Assembly (NCBI RefSeq): GCF_000283155.1
Contig: NW_004454178.1
Span: 5,533,325-5,597,324 of the forward strand
From: Ceratotherium simum simum
Lineage: Eukaryota; Chordata; Mammalia; Perissodactyla; Rhinocerotidae
Length of the DNA: 64,000 nucleotides
Reading direction: 5' to 3'
The notes beneath the pieces were generated by a model. It did no database searches and had not been told where the DNA came from. It saw only the letters and a program-made list of their open reading frames with translations. This document shows positions 11,028 to 24,074 of the stretch, piece after piece; positions within the stretch are counted from its first letter, which is position 1, and the number at the start of each line of letters is the position of its first letter. Made by a program: the position numbers and the translations under genes.

Positions 11028-11403
11028 GGGGGCGGGTCCGGGGGACGCCCCCTTCCTCCTGGCGGGAAGCCCTGTGGGGCCGCTGGGAAGGATAAATGCA
11101 AGAAAAATAAGACAAGTCCTTGCTTTCCCGGTGCAAAAATTCTAGGGGCCCTCAGCTGACTTTAAACGATGGAAAATCACAAACCCAGAAGCTTCTAGTT
11201 GAGTGTTATGCTTGGCAAAGCTTGAGTCATGACACTCAGATACCAAGCTCTTTATTCCTAAGAAAGTTACCTTCTTTTGTCCTCTCTTCTCCCCAGCTGT
11301 GGAGAGTTGGAGTTGAGTAAAAATAAGGAAGGTTTCTCTTAATTTTAACTAGTTACACGTCTGCTCAAAGGCATGTTTAAAAAGTTCTGGTTTATTTTTA
11401 AAA

Positions 11404-11909
11404 TGTTGGAGGGGAGGAAGAACTATTCCTCTACCCTTCTAGGTTTTTCTAGCTGGTCTAAGAATTAAATTGACATGAGACAGAATAACAGGAGAAAAAT
11501 CAAATGAATTTGATAACCTGTATAAATGGGAGAACCCCAGGAAAACTAACTCTCCAAAATGGCTGAAGCCACCATCTTAAATACCATCTTGAGCTAAACA
11601 CAAAAGAAGATGAAGGAGGTAGTGGTTTGGGACTTCAAAGGGGAGGAAGCCAATTCACATGGAAATGGAGAAGCAAATGTTTGGTAAACAAATGTTTGCT
11701 GGGCCATCACAGAGATAAATTTGATAAAAATAGGCCTTGCTAGGTGCTTTCCTGTGTACCATACCTAGAGTTATCTATGGTGATAGCTCCTTCCTGGGAC
11801 AGGCCTTTAGGCAGTTAGGGGGAAGATCAAAGTACTTTCTGAGTCTTTTGTTCTTAAAAATAATCAAGCCAAACAGACACATTTTGGGGTGGCAAATTCT
11901 GATCCCCCA
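11404..11909 (-). mobile_element. Solo LTR, family A copy 1
   Basis: The reverse complement closely parallels the LTR at 55.8 kb: GCCACCCCAAAATGTGTC-like start, 'aggcctgtcccaggaaggagc', 'ttaagataccatcttgagc', and an end 'ctaccc..ttcctcccc'. It begins TG and ends CA on the plus strand. Flanking bases are aaaa and aaat, so the 4-base target duplication is plausible but imperfect. No internal retroviral sequence adjoins it. Confidence 0.8.
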
Positions 11910-12469
11910 AAATATGATTGGAGTAAAATTTCAAAAAACTTTTTTGTTTGTTAAAGAGTGTCTACTTTCTTCATAAAGATCTTTTGTTGATCACCATATT
12001 TTACAGATAGCATCTACTGAGCAGCCTTTCACCTTCCCTATCCAATCCATTGTCAAATCCTTGCATCTTCTCCCCTTTCTTTCAAATCGACCCACATTTC
12101 TCTGTCTCCACTCCACAAGAGGCCCGTTGCCTCATCTTTAGCCGGCTTGTTGGTGGTATCCCTGTCTAGCTTGTATTTCTGTGTCTGCCCAGGTCCCCTC
12201 CAATTGTTAGGCCACGCTGTAGCCATCTAAAACATTTCCAAATCAAACAGTTGGTTAGTAGAAGCAAAATGAGTAAAACTAAATAAGGTCTTAAAGAGTA
12301 TTTTAACCAACCTATTAAACTAATCAAATATTTTTTTAAACTCAGAGGCAACCAAGAAGTTAATCCTTGATTATTAACCCTGTTAAGCCACTGCTTACTC
12401 TTTGCAGAGCCTCAGAGAAGTCAAACTCTAGTAAACTTAAAATGTTAAATAAAACTAGGAGAGATGCTA

Positions 12470-12712
12470 TGGTGTGCAATGGAATAAATTGGGGATTTCA
12501 AGAGCCAGACAGTCCCACTTCTAATCCCACTTTCTCCACTAAATAATTGTGTGATTTAAGTCAAGGCTTAAGTTCTCTGAGCATTTGTTTCCTTATCTGC
12601 AAAACGAAGAGAACAATATTTATCCTGTAGATTTGGGGGATTATTAAATGAGATAAATTTTAAATGACTCACATCAGAAGAATTCAATAAATAGCAGCTA
12701 ATATAAAGATGA
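12470..12712 (+). repeat. MIR SINE
   Basis: Forward MIR: 'aagagccagacagtccc', 'gatttaagtcaaggcttaag', 'gtttccttatctgc', 'gggattattaaatgagataa', 'attcaataaatagcagc'. Confidence 0.85.
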
Positions 12713-14211
12713 TTATATATATAATCAGTACTGTTAATGCTTTACTTACCATAGAATAATATTGAACTTTTTTATTAGGGCATAATTCTGTGATAGAAAT
12801 AACTGAAAATTTCACGTTTTGGTAAAATGCTTTGAGGACCAAACAATTGTTACTGGTCTATTTGTACCATGCTATTAAATGAATTACAATGCTGGCACAA
12901 TAAGTTCTTTCTCCTATTAGCTTTCTCTTTTCCTTTCCTCCACCATTGCCCCATTACCTCTCTCCAAGGCTCATGAAATTCTCTGCAGCAGTTTGATGGT
13001 GGTCAGAGCAAACTCATCAAGAGCATAAGCAAGATTATTCTCCATCTGCAGCTTCCCCGTCCATTTCCTTCCTCCCCACCCTGCTCTGCTACAGCTCAGG
13101 TGGCTGATGATTTGCTTTTAGTGGAGATGGAATATGTGTTTTTGAACCAACTCTTCCTCGTGGCCCTGGATCCTGAATTTCAAGAGCCAGTTCCTTCTCC
13201 CATGTCCATTTATGTGTGCAGGTGAAAGATGGGCAAGCCATCCGGGATGAGGTACACCAACAGTGTAAAATCCTGGAGGTCTGCTCCCAGAGAAAAACTT
13301 CCCCAGGGAAATCCAGTCCATCTATAGGGTCTTGGTAAAGCCCTAGCTTAGAGCATTAACAGTATCCTTTCCCCACTTTAAAAAGGGCTAAATGGTATCT
13401 TATTTCTCTTTTGGTTTCCCTGGAAGGACCACCTGAATACAGCAAAGTTTAGGTTTGTTGTCCATTTCACTCCTACTTTATTCTCTTCTTTCAGTTAATA
13501 AGTATTTCCCAGTACCTTAGACTCTTTCAGAATTATCCATTCTACCCTGGGGGAGCGCTGCGGTCCTGGGGGGATTCTGAGGCATACAAATTGTCTTGCT
13601 TTATCCTATTTACCCATCCTTCTCTCTCCATACCCTGCCCCCATTGCTTTGATTATCATCTGTAGTGTTGCTATTCAAAGATGACCTGGATCTCTTTCCT
13701 GATCTACTGCCTCAGTATAATGGTTTGTTGAAAGCAGTCTAAATGCTAATTTTTGTCTTGTGTGAAGTATTTTACAAACTAGTAAATCTTTCTCATATTC
13801 ACTTGGATAAACATATATAACAAGCAGAATGGGTCATAGATAATATCCAGACTTCGCTCCCATGGAAGGTGAAGATATCTCCCACATTCAGCCCATACAC
13901 TCATTCTTCTCTGGCTTTTAATTATGGTGTCGTGCAGTGGGATCAACTACTTTGACTTTTTTGAGTGCATTCTCTTTGTCAGATATAAATTTTATTTGCA
14001 AGGACCTCTATGAGACCTAGAGATCCCTCCCCTAAAAATGCAGTTTAAAAACAATTGATGAAGAGCAATTGAATGCGGTATTTGATGGAGTGGAACAAAT
14101 CACAGCATCTAGGAGTGTGGTGGCCGCTCTCTGCATGTGACTGAGCTAGCCTTCCTATGTGAAAATGCTATTAACCTAAGTTAAAGCCATAAGCTTTGTA
14201 CTATTTTTTCT

Positions 14212-14435
14212 GGGATCTGATGTGGCGCAATGACTAAGTGCATAGAGCTCCGGAGTCAAGCAGAACTGGGTTGTAGACCAAACCCTGCCATTTCCTAGGA
14301 TTGCATCCATGGGCCCGTTGTTTAACCTATCTTGGAACTTAGTTTCCTCTTTTGTAAATTTAGGATTAATGTATACCAACCTCACACTCTTAGGGTGGTT
14401 GCGAGAAAGGAATTACAAATTATGAAACTGTTCTA
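14212..14435 (+). repeat. MIR SINE
   Basis: Forward MIR: 'gcgcaatgactaagtgcata', 'cggagtcaagcagaactggg', 'tttcctcttttgtaaattta', 'gtggttgcgagaaagg'. It is diverged. Confidence 0.8.
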
Positions 14436-14873
14436 AACCAGTAGTGCAGCACAACCAAGGGGAATCCCTTCACAATAGGCTGTACTGAACTTTAATACAT
14501 AGATTAAAGCTTAACTCACAATAAGCCCTCAATACGTTTTTCCATTTTGGGGACTTGTTTTAGCATTGTTGAGTTGCACTAAGCCAGTTATACTTGCTTT
14601 AAAATTCTCTTATGAAAGCGTACATATTCTGAGCAAGAAGGAGCCAGTCATTCCATGACTATTGGCACAGAGATACCTGCTATAGAAATTCCTTTGCAAA
14701 TATGATGGAATAACTCTGAAAGGAAGCTTGAATTCTGTCTGATGTTCATAATTTCTTTTAGTATCATCTCAAATAAAATATCCACTGGATTCCTAACACC
14801 ATCCTTGGCATGATGTTCAGGTATGATATTGAAAATCTTTATGGTTTTTGTTCAGTTAACTTGGAGAGCTTTT

Positions 14874-15096
14874 TTTTTGGTGAGGAAGATTGGCCTTGAG
14901 CTAGCATCTGTTGCCAATCTTCCTCTTTTTGCTTGAGGAAGATTGACCCTGAGCTAACATCCTCTATTTCGTATGTGAGTCGCCACCACAGCATGGCTTG
15001 ATGAGTGTTGTAGGTCCGCACCTGGGATCCCAACCCACGAACCCAGGCCACCAAAGCAGAGCGTTGAACTTAACCACTACGCCACTGGGCCAGCCC
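14874..15096 (-). mobile_element. ERE SINE
   Basis: Reverse-oriented ERE ending 'gccactgggccagcccc'. It is flanked by a perfect 14-base target duplication cttggagagctttt (14860-14873 and 15097-15110). Confidence 0.95.
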
Positions 15097-15110
15097 CTTG
15101 GAGAGCTTTT

Positions 15111-16535
15111 GTTTACAACATTTCATTCTTCCTTTAAGAGCAAAAAACAACCTCAGCAAAAAACTAATCAGTACCCACCACCCATGGATGCCATAATGAT
15201 TAATGTGGACCCCCTCTTGATCAGTACAGTTGTGCATAGATGTATTGATTAAGTTATTGGCTGCATTGGATTGTACTGAACTGTTTTGACATGCTGCAGT
15301 CTCTTTGACCTGCCCATAGAGACACAGTCTCAATGTCACAGAGACCTTGGCATATCCTGAAAAATTACCCAAGTCTCTAGAAGCATCTAGATCTTTTGAG
15401 ATGGCTTTTGAAAGGAGGTTAACTCCATTCTTGTGGGCGTCTGCTAAATTTCTGTCACAGGATCAAAAGTAACAAGTCTAAGGACATAGTTACATTAATA
15501 TGTCCCTACAGCAGTGGTTTTAAAGGTTTTGGTATCTTCTGTATTTCCTGGTCATTTATCAAGTTCTATCTGACACAGATATTTCATTGGTCATTGTTTT
15601 TTGTGCAACACACTGCAGAGTTCAGCCCATTCCACTGCCTTTTATTGCTTGCTATTTTTAAGGAGACACCTCAGTAGAAACCCCCTTTTTCTGTACAGTG
15701 TAATTACTGAAGCACATAAAGTGGTTATAGCAGGAATTTATCTCTTTCAGGTGGAAATACTCCCAGCCAAATAAAAGATAGAGTAGGGATGCCAGAAGCA
15801 ATTTATAACAGGCTCACTGACATTTTGTGTTGAGAAGCTCTACCACTGAATAAGCAACAAGTCATAAATCTCTGCGAACATGATTAAAGCAAGCAAGTTA
15901 TTCTTTGAGGGGACACTATAATAAAAGAACGCTGTAATGCAAAGCAGGAAAATCCTGTTGACAAAAATCACCAAAAACAGCTGTCAGTAAAATTTACAAA
16001 CAGCTTGTTTTAAATTCTGTTGAATTCCAGCAGCTGTTTGTTTGCACATAAAATGTTCGTTTCGGAAATGAGCGTTGGCCCTAGTTTGGGTTCTTTTGTG
16101 TTTCAAAATTTTGTAATCAGTTTAATCAAAATTCATGCAATAATTGAAATTTCTTTCAAAGGACAAGTGAGAGGTAACCTGTATATTTAAGCATGCCTCC
16201 TCCACAGTATATGTTCAATAAATAGGGGACTAAATGAGGAAATGACTAGATAACACTACCCCTGAAAGCAATCATCAATGACAAAGTGCATTTCAGCTTT
16301 TTTTTTTTCCATCCATATATATTGTTTTGGAAATTATGTCATGTTTGTATTGGATTCATTTTACTAATATTGGTATTAACCCTTAATAGCCCTTCAGCAA
16401 TACATTTTAGAGTTTAGAAAGCTGAATTAAAATTTAGTTACTGTTATAAAATCACTGTGAGAGATAGTTTATTAAATCTCTCCTCAATATTTTTGCATAT
16501 GCCTTTGTTGAGTTACTTTTCTCAAAAGATAATGT
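15111..16535. other. Unannotated AT-rich DNA
   Basis: No gene or confidently named repeat is visible here. Poly(T) and several short AT runs occur. Confidence 0.5.
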
Positions 16536-16638
16536 CTATTTTTTTCATCTGTGAAGTAGGGATAACAGAAAATACCTCATTACTGTTATATGGATAAAAT
16601 AAACTAATGCACTTAGGCAAAGTCTTTGAAACATAGTA
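16536..16638 (+). repeat. MIR 3' part, left half
   Basis: Forward MIR tail: 'ttttcatctgtgaagtaggg', 'atggataaaataaactaatg', 'gaaacatagtaag'. The rest of its end resumes at about 17170 ('tctgaataaatgctagc') on the far side of the inserted LTR. Confidence 0.7.
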
Positions 16639-16642
16639 AGTT

Positions 16643-17165
16643 TATAGCTACAGGACCAGTTTAAACTGACCCCATCTTATCAACGACAGCATGTTCAAGT
16701 TGTTTTGCAGGGGCAGTGAGCCAAAACTGTAAGTCGTGTAACTGGAGCATGAGCAGAAGAGAAAATTTTGACCTGGAATAACACCTGGAACCAAATATTC
16801 CCCCCCAGGGAACCAAAACCACCAGGAAACGACTGCAACTGGAAAGGTGGACCCTTTCCAGAAGGGAGAGGTCCATTGTCCAGGAAGTTCTGGTGGTAAA
16901 GCCCCTTTCTGTACCTTACTATAAATGGTCTTGTTTGGAGTCCTGCCAACCTAAACGTGTCCTGCTAACACTTCCAAATACCAGCCTGCCCTCCCTAACC
17001 CCTTAAATTTTACCCCAAACCCTGGACTGGGGAGACATATTTGAGAGCCTTGCCCTCTGTCTCCTTGCCGGTCAACCTCGCAATAATGCCCTTTCTTTTC
17101 TCAAAAGCCAGTGCCATAGTATTGGCCTCTATGCCTGTTGGGCAGTGGGCCATTACCTGGTAACA
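16643..17165 (+). mobile_element. Solo LTR, family B copy 1
   Basis: This block splits a MIR and is flanked by a 4-base duplication agtt (16639-16642 and 17166-17169). It shares 'gaccccatcttatcaac', 'aagttgtttt.caggggc', 'ggagcatgagcagaagag' and a late 'caataatgccctttcttttctc' (modified poly(A) signal) with the reverse complement of 44.2-44.7 kb. It ends in CA; the 5' end is TA instead of TG. Confidence 0.75.
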
Positions 17166-17574
17166 AGTTCTGAATAAATGCTAGCACTTATTACTGTACA
17201 AAAAGCTCTAGGTTCAAGAATAATAATAAAAATTTATTCCCGGGTAGTAAGAACCACAATATCCTTCTGGATACTCAACTAGACAGGAATCCAGTATGGT
17301 TCAACTTTTTAAAATATCTATGTCTCCCCGCCCCCAAAAATATATATGTCTGTGCCATTTTTACATATTAAATTGAGAGATTGGAAAGTTGAGTCAAACC
17401 AAAAAACATTATCTTAAAAATAACTATGACAACTCTTTTCATGCTTAAGCCAGACATACACAATGATAATCTTTCTTTCCCCTGAATGACTCAAATCACT
17501 GAGAAAAATACATTCCATTGGTTTTAAATTTCCAGAAAAGAGTCTATATAATCCAGACTTATCACATAATCCTA

Positions 17575-17992
17575 ACAATCACCAATGGTATAGAGCCATT
17601 ATCTCTCCGTTTGATGGAAGAGGAAAAGAGGCTTCAGGTTTTTTTTTTCTTTTTTTTTTTTTTGAGCTAACATCTGTTGCCAATCCTCTTCTTTTTTGCT
17701 GAGGAAGATTGGCCCTGGGCCAACATCTGCGCCCGCCTTCCTCCACTTTATATGGGACACTACCACAGCATGGCCCAATAGGCAGTGAGTATGTCTGTGC
17801 TTGGGATCCGAACCTGCAAACCCCGGGCTGCCGAAGCGGAGCGCACAAACTTATCCACCACACCACTGAGCCAGCCCCGAGGCTTCAGGTTTTTTAATAA
17901 CTCTCTCAGGGCACACAGCTTATAAGTGGCTGAGCAAGGAAATAGATCCAGGTCTGCCTAACTTCAAAGCCCAAGTTTTAAACACCTACATT
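17575..17992 (-). repeat. MIR SINE split by an ERE
   Basis: Reverse MIR: 'gtttgatggaagaggaaaag' to the left and 'cagggcacacagcttataag', 'atccaggtctgcctaac' to the right of an inserted ERE. Confidence 0.75.
17645..17878 (-). mobile_element. ERE SINE inside a MIR
   Basis: Reverse-oriented ERE ending 'ccactgagccagcccc', with a perfect 17-base target duplication (17628-17644 and 17879-17895, gaggcttcaggtttttt). Insertion into the MIR dates it as younger. Confidence 0.95.
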
Positions 17993-18104
17993 TAAAACAT
18001 AAAACACTTAGTTTTAATTAAGTTCAACTTCAAAGGATGTTGTTTAGGGCCAAATCAGTTGAAATACCAGAATGCATACTGATTTTCAGCACAATTATGC
18101 ATTG

Positions 18105-18440
18105 TAAGGTTATAGAAGTTTAACTTATAGTCTCTCCCCTCAGAGACTTTACTGTCTAGTTACAGACAAGACTAATATAAGAAACAATACAAATAATATG
18201 AGACAGATTATAATTAAGTGTTCAATGGTGTGGTGTGCATATAAGTATCACAAAAGGCCAAGGGAGAGAATGCTTAAAATTGCTTAATGAAGATTGGAGT
18301 GAGCATGGATGTCTTGGTGGGAGAGGTGGAGGTGGGAGTTGTCTTGGAAGACAGAGAGGTTTGAACTAGTAGAAGGGAGGAGGCAGATTATTTCAGATGG
18401 GCAAAATCGTCTGAACAGAGACACAAATTATAGGGTACCA
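18105..18440 (+). repeat. L2 3' fragment
   Basis: The order 'ctcagagactttactgtcta', 'acagacaagactaatataag' and 'cagattatttcagatgggc' resembles the 3' half of L2. It is strongly diverged. Confidence 0.5.
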
Positions 18441-18839
18441 TCAGCACCAGTTTGACTAGAGCAAAGATATTAGACTGAAGCGTATGAAATTACTGCTTTT
18501 GTAGGTCAAAAATGGTCAGATAACAGCAATTTTATCTGGCTCAAACTAATACATATTAGATGCGGCGATTATGGGTAGTAGATAGATGAATGAAATAGGA
18601 ACTGCTAGAATTTGGGGAGGAATCAGTGAAAAATCACCTTCTGAGAGGGAATCAACAAATAATAGCTGAGATTGTTATCTGCCCATGTATGCACCCTAAG
18701 AGATATTTGGAAATACGTTGCTTAGATATTCAAAGAAAAGCCCCCGTCCAATCAAAGCAAATAGAGTAAAATTAAAAGACTGAAATATTATTTTTAAAAA
18801 ACTTGCCTTTTCAGGGCAACCTGAGCCTGAAAATAATTG

Positions 18840-19545
18840 TCACATTATTAATAATAACAACCCACGTTTATATAGTTTTGGCATCCACCAATGGTGTGTG
18901 GTAGCTGCTTGTACAGGCTCACAGAGCCAATGTTAAATTTGCAGGAAATATACTAGTTGTTAAACATAGCCATTATTAAAAATCATGTTATGTAAATTTA
19001 GAATTAAATGAACTGTTTCTTAAAGCAAAGATAAGAATATTCAAATCTCATCACATCCTAAGTATTTTACTACTTTTTCTTATCTATCCTCTTGGTGTGA
19101 TTTACATTTTTTTATCACTATAGTGGAAATGCTATAGTATATAAGCTTTTGCACATTCTTGCCAACTCCATGTTTGGTAGCATCACCTTGGTAGCTTGAT
19201 ATCAGCAATGGTAAGAGTATTTACACCATGGTTCGTCAATGCTACAAATTAGGGCTTGATATATTGTTCTGCTCGTTGTTTATTCTAGACTTAGATGAAG
19301 AAGATGCTAATGATACATATTAGTATGTCATGTCTGCAGCTCTTGTATTGTAAATAGGCACAAAAAATTGATGACTTACTCTTCCAATATTCAAAACTGA
19401 TTCAATAAACAATTCACTCACGTCGTTGACAAACTAGTTTCACTTTTGTCTCACTCAACTTAACACGAATATCAACCAACATAAGTGTCAGAATTACACT
19501 CAGAAAGCGAGTTGTTTGACATTTCCCAGCATATCAGTGAGTCTA
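18840..19545 (+). repeat. Unnamed interspersed repeat, copy 1
   Basis: The segment 19165-19245 (agcatcaccttggtagcttg, atatcagcaatgg, gtatttacaccatgg) and 19508-19545 (gttgtttgacatttcccagc) align in order with 51167-51313. A further partial match (agttgttaaacat) lies at 18955. The family is not named here; a nonautonomous DNA transposon is likely. Confidence 0.5.
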
Positions 19546-20029
19546 CCCGTTGTCTCAGATCTGGTGTCTCCCCCAGCTGCCCCCCCCTTGGAAGTCTCAG
19601 GCTGTGTTTCACACTTACAAACACAGTGTTATTGGCTACAATAGGGCATCCAGATTTTCCCTATTCTCAGGCTCTAATTCTGAGCCCCACAGAGATTTCT
19701 GCTGCCTGTCTGAGAAGCCTGGCATGCTCTAAGGTCTTGAAATCCTCGCTCCTTCGGGCCCTACAACATCCAAAACTGTCTCCAGCTGCTGCCTTGGAAG
19801 GTCCTCCATGCCAACACTGACCTACTCAAATAGGGGGAATCCCTTTTCCCCAATCTGTACCTACTTTGCACTAATTGAGTCTTACCTTGTGCCTTCAGTA
19901 TCTCTCAGAAATGTTGTATGAAATTGGGTCTTTTGGTTTTGTTGTGCTTTTTACATTCACATCACAAGTCCATGAGGGGCTGGTTTGGAGGAACACTTCC
20001 TCCTCTACTCTACCTTCTCTATGTTTTTC

Positions 20030-20215
20030 CAGCAGTTATCACTAGCTAACATATTACGTATTTAACTTAGTCTCCTAATTTATTATCTGTATTTCTTTAT
20101 GGAATGCATGCTCCAAGAGAGCAGGGATTTTTGTCTGTTTATTGCTATATCCCCAGCACCCAGAACAGCACCGAGGGTGTAGTAGGTATTCTAACCAATG
20201 AATGAATGAGGACAA
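20030..20215 (+). repeat. L2 3' end
   Basis: Characteristic L2 end: 'gagagcagggatttttgtct', 'tatatccccagcacccagaa', 'aatgaatgaatgagg'. Confidence 0.85.
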
Positions 20216-21779
20216 AGTGAGAGATATTATGGTTTAGTCAAAGTCAGCTTGAACCTTTGATGCTAGGGGCATTGTTTCTGAACTAAACTTGCTCTATTTT
20301 CTCTTTACTTAAGTTTTTTCCTGGAACTTCCTGAATCATCTGTGCCCTACAAGTTCTCTAACTATGACCAAACTCTTCTCCTTGGTGAGTGCTGCTTAGT
20401 TTTCCCTCCCACACCAATCCCCAACTATAAATAAAGTTGTAACTGGAACATTATAATATAACCTAATTGTCTGAAGAAAAATAAAACCTATGAGTGTGTA
20501 AAATCAGAATATAAAAAATGCAGTTTCTTAATAGTTCAGACCAGATTTCTTTCGTGGGGTAGTTTCTGAAAATCCTTGATAAGAGGCTTGGCTGTGACAA
20601 TATTAACAAAAGCCAAAGTAGCTATAGGCAATGTTTAAACTACTTTCCTTGGGACACGGAGAGAGAAATTAGATTTGGGGCCAGGGAAAAGGAAGGAACG
20701 GGTGAATGAGAAGGCAGAGAGAGAGGAGCCAACAACATTGTCATGTGATTGGAGTTGCAACAAGAAAAGACAGCCAGTGAAAAGACCCAGGAGTTGGGTG
20801 GCTGAGAACTTCAAGAACAAATCCTTAACTATGGAATGCTTTTAGCTGGATATAGGATTGCTATGGAAAGAAACTTGCAATCTGTGGATTTATGGGGCCT
20901 GGCTCCCTGGAAAATGCCATGTAAGCTATGTAACTGAGGGTAGAGATGAAGATATTTCATGTTTGAACAGGTAGGTCTCTTTTGTGAAGGTGAAGTAGCT
21001 ACACACATTATTGTTTACAGATAAGGGCCAGAGCACATCATCACGTGCCCGAAAAAACGTGCCGGGCAACTGGCAATCAGGGACCGTGAAATGATTAGGA
21101 AAGTATGAAATTGTTAGCAAAGACGGTAAGACCTCAGATTTGTGTGAGTCTAGTTTGAAACCTAATCTTTTGTTTTATCTCAGTAGGGCTGGATAACAAT
21201 GGGCTTCTGGGTTTTTTGTTTTGTTTTGTTTTTTTAAATATCACATACTTTCTACCACCAAGGGGAAACATTTTGCTACCAGAACAAGATGGGCAAAGGC
21301 TATGGTGCTAGAAGGTGTTTCAGGTTTCTTTTCTATGGGCCCACTCTCAAAACTGTCCAAACAGCCCATGAAATGCAGGCTTATCCTTGCAGAAGCAAGA
21401 AATTACCATCTTATGGATGAAGTATATTACCTGAAATTTTTCTGATCATATTATCTTCTCAATAGAGTTCTATTTTCACACTCAGTGCCTTGATGTCAAA
21501 GATTTTCACATCTTTCTGGCTTATTGCTTTAGGTGAACTTGGATGCTGTGATAGCAGTAATTATTAAAACAGAGAAAGAACAGGAAAAGGAAAAATACCT
21601 TTTGTTTTCCAGCTATTTTTAATGGGTAAGAGTATTTAAAACTCAAAGGAAAAATATACTTTAAATGTATACATATTTTTAAAAGAATTCATGAGCATCT
21701 ATTTTTTTGATGGGGAGCAGTAAGGGGAAAAGAGAAGGGATGAGATAACTACTACTGAGTGGGAAAAAACAAAACAAAA
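20216..21779. other. Unannotated DNA
   Basis: No exon, repeat family or regulatory signal can be supported. Short open frames here show no recognisable protein. Confidence 0.5.
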
Positions 21780-21784
21780 CAAAA

Positions 21785-22140
21785 CCAGGGCAGTGTTCTT
21801 GGAGCTATAAGATATATGTTCAAGCTCTGGACTTCCCGTTTGTTAGTTTTTTGACCCTAGTTAAGCCATTTAATGTATCCTTCCAGTTATTCTCATGCAT
21901 CAAATGATTCTTGAGAGCTTATATGCCAATCGCTATCTTAGGTGCTGGAAATACAGGGATGACTAAGACCAACCTAATTCTGATCTCATAGAGTTTATAA
22001 TCTCTGCTGCCCTTTATTAACTCTAGAATGGGGAAAATGATAATTTCCTTCTCATAGTGTGGCTGTGAGGATTAAATGAGAATGCCTTATGTAAAAGCAG
22101 TTTGTAAACCATACACGTAAGAGATTATTACTATACTTCT
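21785..22140 (+). repeat. MIR interrupted by L2 fragment
   Basis: Forward MIR pieces (21800-21885, ending 'aagccatttaatgtatcc'; 22025-22140, 'atggggaaaatgataatttc', 'ggctgtgaggattaaatgag') flank an L2 3' piece at about 21895-22010 ('gctggaaatacagggatgac', 'tcatagagtttataatctc'). Confidence 0.7.
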
Positions 22141-23828
22141 CTTAGTCTAAACTCAAAATAAGAGGTACTCAGTCAACCCCACATTTGTTTAAATTAAAAC
22201 AAAATTATTAACTTCAATTGTCAGTGCACAGTTGCCTCTGTAGAAGAAAATACCTTCTTTAAAAAACCTATCAAGGTTTTGTACAATTCCCATTATGATC
22301 AGTAGACAATGTGACTTGCTTTGAAATTTCTCCTCTCTGTTTCATTTCCAAATAGGAATTAAATTTCCTTTCTTGAATTATAGGATGCCAGATAAATGGT
22401 TGAAGCATTGGGCGAGAATCGCATAATCTAACTCATTCTGTCCTGGTACCTGAACCACAGACAAAAAAACCCTGTAATTTGAATAGAGATATCCTCAGAC
22501 TTAAGATAAATTTTTGTTATACAACATCAGTACAATATAGTAAAAAAATCCATAACTAAAGATAATTTTTAAAAATATTGAATTAAAATAACTGTTTAAT
22601 CTGCTCACTCAGAGAATAAACTTAATATCAAATCAAACAGAACCATAGCCCTATGTTTCCTCTTATTTTCATTTGTATACTATATCTCTTTGAATAAAAT
22701 TACAGCACTAACATGTACACAGATCAAGCAATCTTGACAAGCTCGGCTCTGCTAAGAGTTTTATAATTATTCAAAAATTGTTAAGTATTACTTGAAATGA
22801 GTATTTCTTGTATGTCAAGTATTACTTGTTGACAAGCATACCAGTTTTGAAATAGCGGTAATACCAGTTTTAAACAGTATTTGATACATTGGTCTTCTAA
22901 ACAAAGTTGCCATTAATTTTTGAAAACAAAGGCTACCAATATAGCCCTCATAAGCCAATACAGTAGATAAATACATTGTCTTCTTTTCCACAAACTGAAA
23001 TACATTTGCAGCCTTTGTCAATAAGTCAGAATGTGTACGCATTTCTGTCGTGCTTTACTTAAATTTTACAACTAAGTAAGCATAGAACAAACCACTCACT
23101 CCACATTACAACTGCGATCAAATGTATATACATGTAATAGCACACACACACAAATACATTATTGTAGAAGGATATGAGATTAAACTGACTCACTCAAATT
23201 CGTAAGGTTAAAGAGTAAGAGATTCTAGAAATATAGGAAACTATTTTTTTCTGCAGTAAATTATTGTAGACAATTGGACATTCCGAAGTGCAAACGACTT
23301 GGTCCATGTAAGCGTGAAGAATAAACAGGTCACTAAATTTGGTTTATGCAGTGTTTAGGCACAAGCAATGCCGTTTTGCCTTTATAAGGCAAATGTATTT
23401 TAAAATCAATTTGTAGTGTGACAGAGAGCCTGCAAAATAGTTTCCGTGCTGGGATGCTATACTGTGGTAGTTCAGCTCTATGCAAGCATGAATTGAGACC
23501 TCCGTATCCTGTCAAGGCAACCAAGAACCTAACCTTGCTAAGAGAGCAGTATGAATTCCAAACAATGTGCTTCTTAAAGGAAAAACTTAAGGTGAAAAAT
23601 GGCACCAAGCTTGTTGGAAGAAAAGAGAAGTACGATCATATTCCAAGTAGATTGTACTGCAGCCTCTGTACTTTAAAGCAGCTTCATGTGTTATTTTCTT
23701 CTTTGTGTCCTACTTACTACAGACAGTTTATTCATAAAATGCCTAGAAGTAATTTTAAATAAAAATATAGTACTTATTATTTTACAAGGTTTGGCTTGCT
23801 TTTTAATACAGTAAAAGTTAAAAACATT
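22141..23828. other. Unannotated DNA
   Basis: I see no supported gene. A 114-codon open frame at 23418-23762 (+) resembles no protein I know and is within chance expectation for a window of this size. A short CA run lies at about 23140. Confidence 0.5.
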
Positions 23829-24074
23829 GGGGCTGGCCCGGTGGCGCAGCGGTTAAATGTGCACGCTCTGCTGTGGCTGCCTGAAGTTCGCAGGTTCGGA
23901 TCCCAGGTGCGCACCAATGCACTGCTTGTCAAGCCATACTGTGGCAGCGTCCCATATAAAGTAGAGGAAGATGGGCATGGATATTAGCCCCGGGCCAATC
24001 TTCCTCAGAAAAAAGAGGAGAATTGACATCAGATGTTAGCTTAGGGCTGATCTTCCTCACCAAAAAAAAAAAGA
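23829..24074 (+). mobile_element. ERE SINE
   Basis: Forward ERE: 'ggggctggcccggtggcgca', B box 'ggttcggatcc' near 23893, 'gtcccatataaagtagagg', poly(A) end. No clean target duplication is seen. It sits about 30 bases from the 3' end of the L1 listed next. Confidence 0.93.

Larger units (their letters stand above)
10080..11095 (-). promoter_or_regulatory. BARD1: BARD1 CpG-island promoter
   Basis: This is the only strongly GC- and CpG-rich stretch in an otherwise AT-rich window. It surrounds BARD1 exon 1 and is interrupted by the assembly gap. Upstream of the gene (right of the gap) there are GC boxes (GGGCGGGG type) at about 10930-10956, 10982-10989 and 11028-11037, and no obvious TATA box. 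This is the usual architecture of a broad housekeeping promoter. The transcription start is probably inside the gap. Divergent transcription to the right is possible but not shown. Confidence 0.85.

Noticed and set aside
9968..11145. Long overlapping open frames across the CpG island on both strands
   Set aside because: They are open only because they pass through 292 unknown bases and stop-poor GC-rich DNA. Only the BARD1 frame has protein similarity and a matching splice donor.
13118..13321. Possible processed pseudogene around a 67-codon minus-strand frame
   Set aside because: No known protein could be matched and there is no poly(A) tail or target duplication to support retroposition.
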